From Actinomadura sp. KC06 (GTDB lineage Bacteria > Actinomycetota > Actinomycetes > Streptosporangiales > Streptosporangiaceae): a DNA stretch of 53,129 nucleotides. The translations under genes were made by a program, and so were the position numbers. Location: assembly GCF_004348735.1 (NCBI RefSeq), contig NZ_SMKT01000048.1:1-53129 (forward strand), given 5' to 3'. The notes under the pieces were generated by a model. It did no database searches. It was not told where the DNA came from and saw only the letters and a program-made list of their open reading frames with translations. Below are positions 52,718 through 53,129 of the stretch, piece by piece. How positions within the stretch are numbered: the stretch's first letter is position 1; each line of letters opens with the position of its first letter.

Positions 52718-53129
52718 GTGTTGACCGTCGGAACTCCCAGCCTGCTCCAGCCGGCCGAGACCTCACCCGACGAATCCGCCCCGGCATCTGCCAACCGGCT
52801 AGGCATCCGCACCGAGCACCATGGCCGAGCCGTGATCGTCTACATCGACGGCGAGCTCTACCACCGCACCGCCGACCTGCTGCGCGACCACGTCCTGACC
52901 ATCACCGGCACGCCGAGCCGCCCGGACCGGGTGATCCTGGACCTGGACCGGGTCAGCTTCTGCGATTCCTCCGGCCTCGGCGCCCTGATCACCGTCTGGA
53001 AGGCCGTCCACGCTCGCCGCAGGAACCTGGTCGTCTCCCGCCCTTCGGAAGTGTGCCGCCGGCTGCTGCAGCGCACCGGCCTGGACCAGTACCTCACAAT
53101 CAGCCCCACCCTCAGGCACGCCCTCACCC
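52718..53129 (+). CDS. STAS-domain anti-anti-sigma factor (cut by window end)
   Basis: At least 137 residues, with the 3' end outside the window. A 30-residue polar arm precedes a STAS domain: GRAVIVYIDGELYHRTADLL and LDRVSFCDSSGLGALITVWK with the phospho-site Ser in DSSG intact, unlike the STAS gene at 46546. Near-complete domain by 53129. GTG 52718 has GGAGGTG 7 bases before it. A RsbV-type switch protein. Confidence 0.88.
   Translation, partial: MLTVGTPSLLQPAETSPDESAPASANRLGIRTEHHGRAVIVYIDGELYHRTADLLRDHVLTITGTPSRPDRVILDLDRVSFCDSSGLGALITVWKAVHARRRNLVVSRPSEVCRRLLQRTGLDQYLTISPTLRHALT

Overview
The window is high-GC DNA with dense genes, very GC-rich third codon positions, GTG starts, ATGA/TGATG gene overlaps and terminator hairpins without T-tracts. 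A complete Pup ligase gene (pafA), several STAS/anti-sigma genes and NarL-type and LysR-type regulators all point to an actinomycete, most likely a soil filamentous genus of the Streptosporangiales type. The genus is inference. No genus-defining marker is present.

Layout. 1-2.4 kb: a tRNA-Pro(GGG) gene next to the 3' remnant of a tyrosine recombinase (an old integration site), then an aldo/keto reductase divergent from a MerR regulator across a SoxR-box-like palindrome. 2.8-10 kb: a large secreted Asp-box (BNR) protein, a double-VOC protein, an Lrp regulator divergent from a PLP-dependent dehydratase, and a QacA/SmvA-like MFS exporter. 10-16.5 kb: a cupin gene and a divergent MarR regulator, a two-gene ABC exporter, and a divergent two-component system; a broken second copy of the cupin gene lies beyond the two-component system. 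16.9-19 kb: a secreted protein with a beta/gamma-crystallin-like end and a LuxR regulator.

19.4-32.5 kb is the core of interest: fourteen main genes (plus one possible leader ORF) on one strand. They are an SDR, a cupin dioxygenase-like protein, a LysR regulator, an RraA-like aldolase, a 2-keto-3-deoxygluconate-type kinase, a complete NitT/TauT-type ABC importer with two permeases, a small membrane-anchored unknown, a second LysR regulator, and three consecutive enzymes with export signals: a SelA/DgaE-like PLP enzyme with an extra C-terminal beta domain, a RidA imine/enamine hydrolase and a cog3964-type amidohydrolase. I read this as a catabolic island in which an N-acylated amino acid or amino-sugar acid is deacylated and deaminated outside the membrane, and the 2-keto acid is imported, phosphorylated and split. 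The substrate is unknown.

32.7-46.9 kb: an SDR, a solitary pafA, a LysR/EamA exporter pair, a stress-type SDR, a GH43 glycosidase, a membrane-spanning HTH regulator, small secreted proteins, a divergent SDR lacking the usual Tyr/Lys, a frameshifted transposase end, and a STAS plus MEDS/HATPase anti-sigma module. 47-53 kb is a decaying region: a STAS remnant with an in-frame stop, a helical unknown protein, an oxidoreductase/MFS operon whose oxidoreductase has lost its FAD loop and whose neighbouring XRE regulator is frameshifted, and finally a STAS gene cut by the window end.
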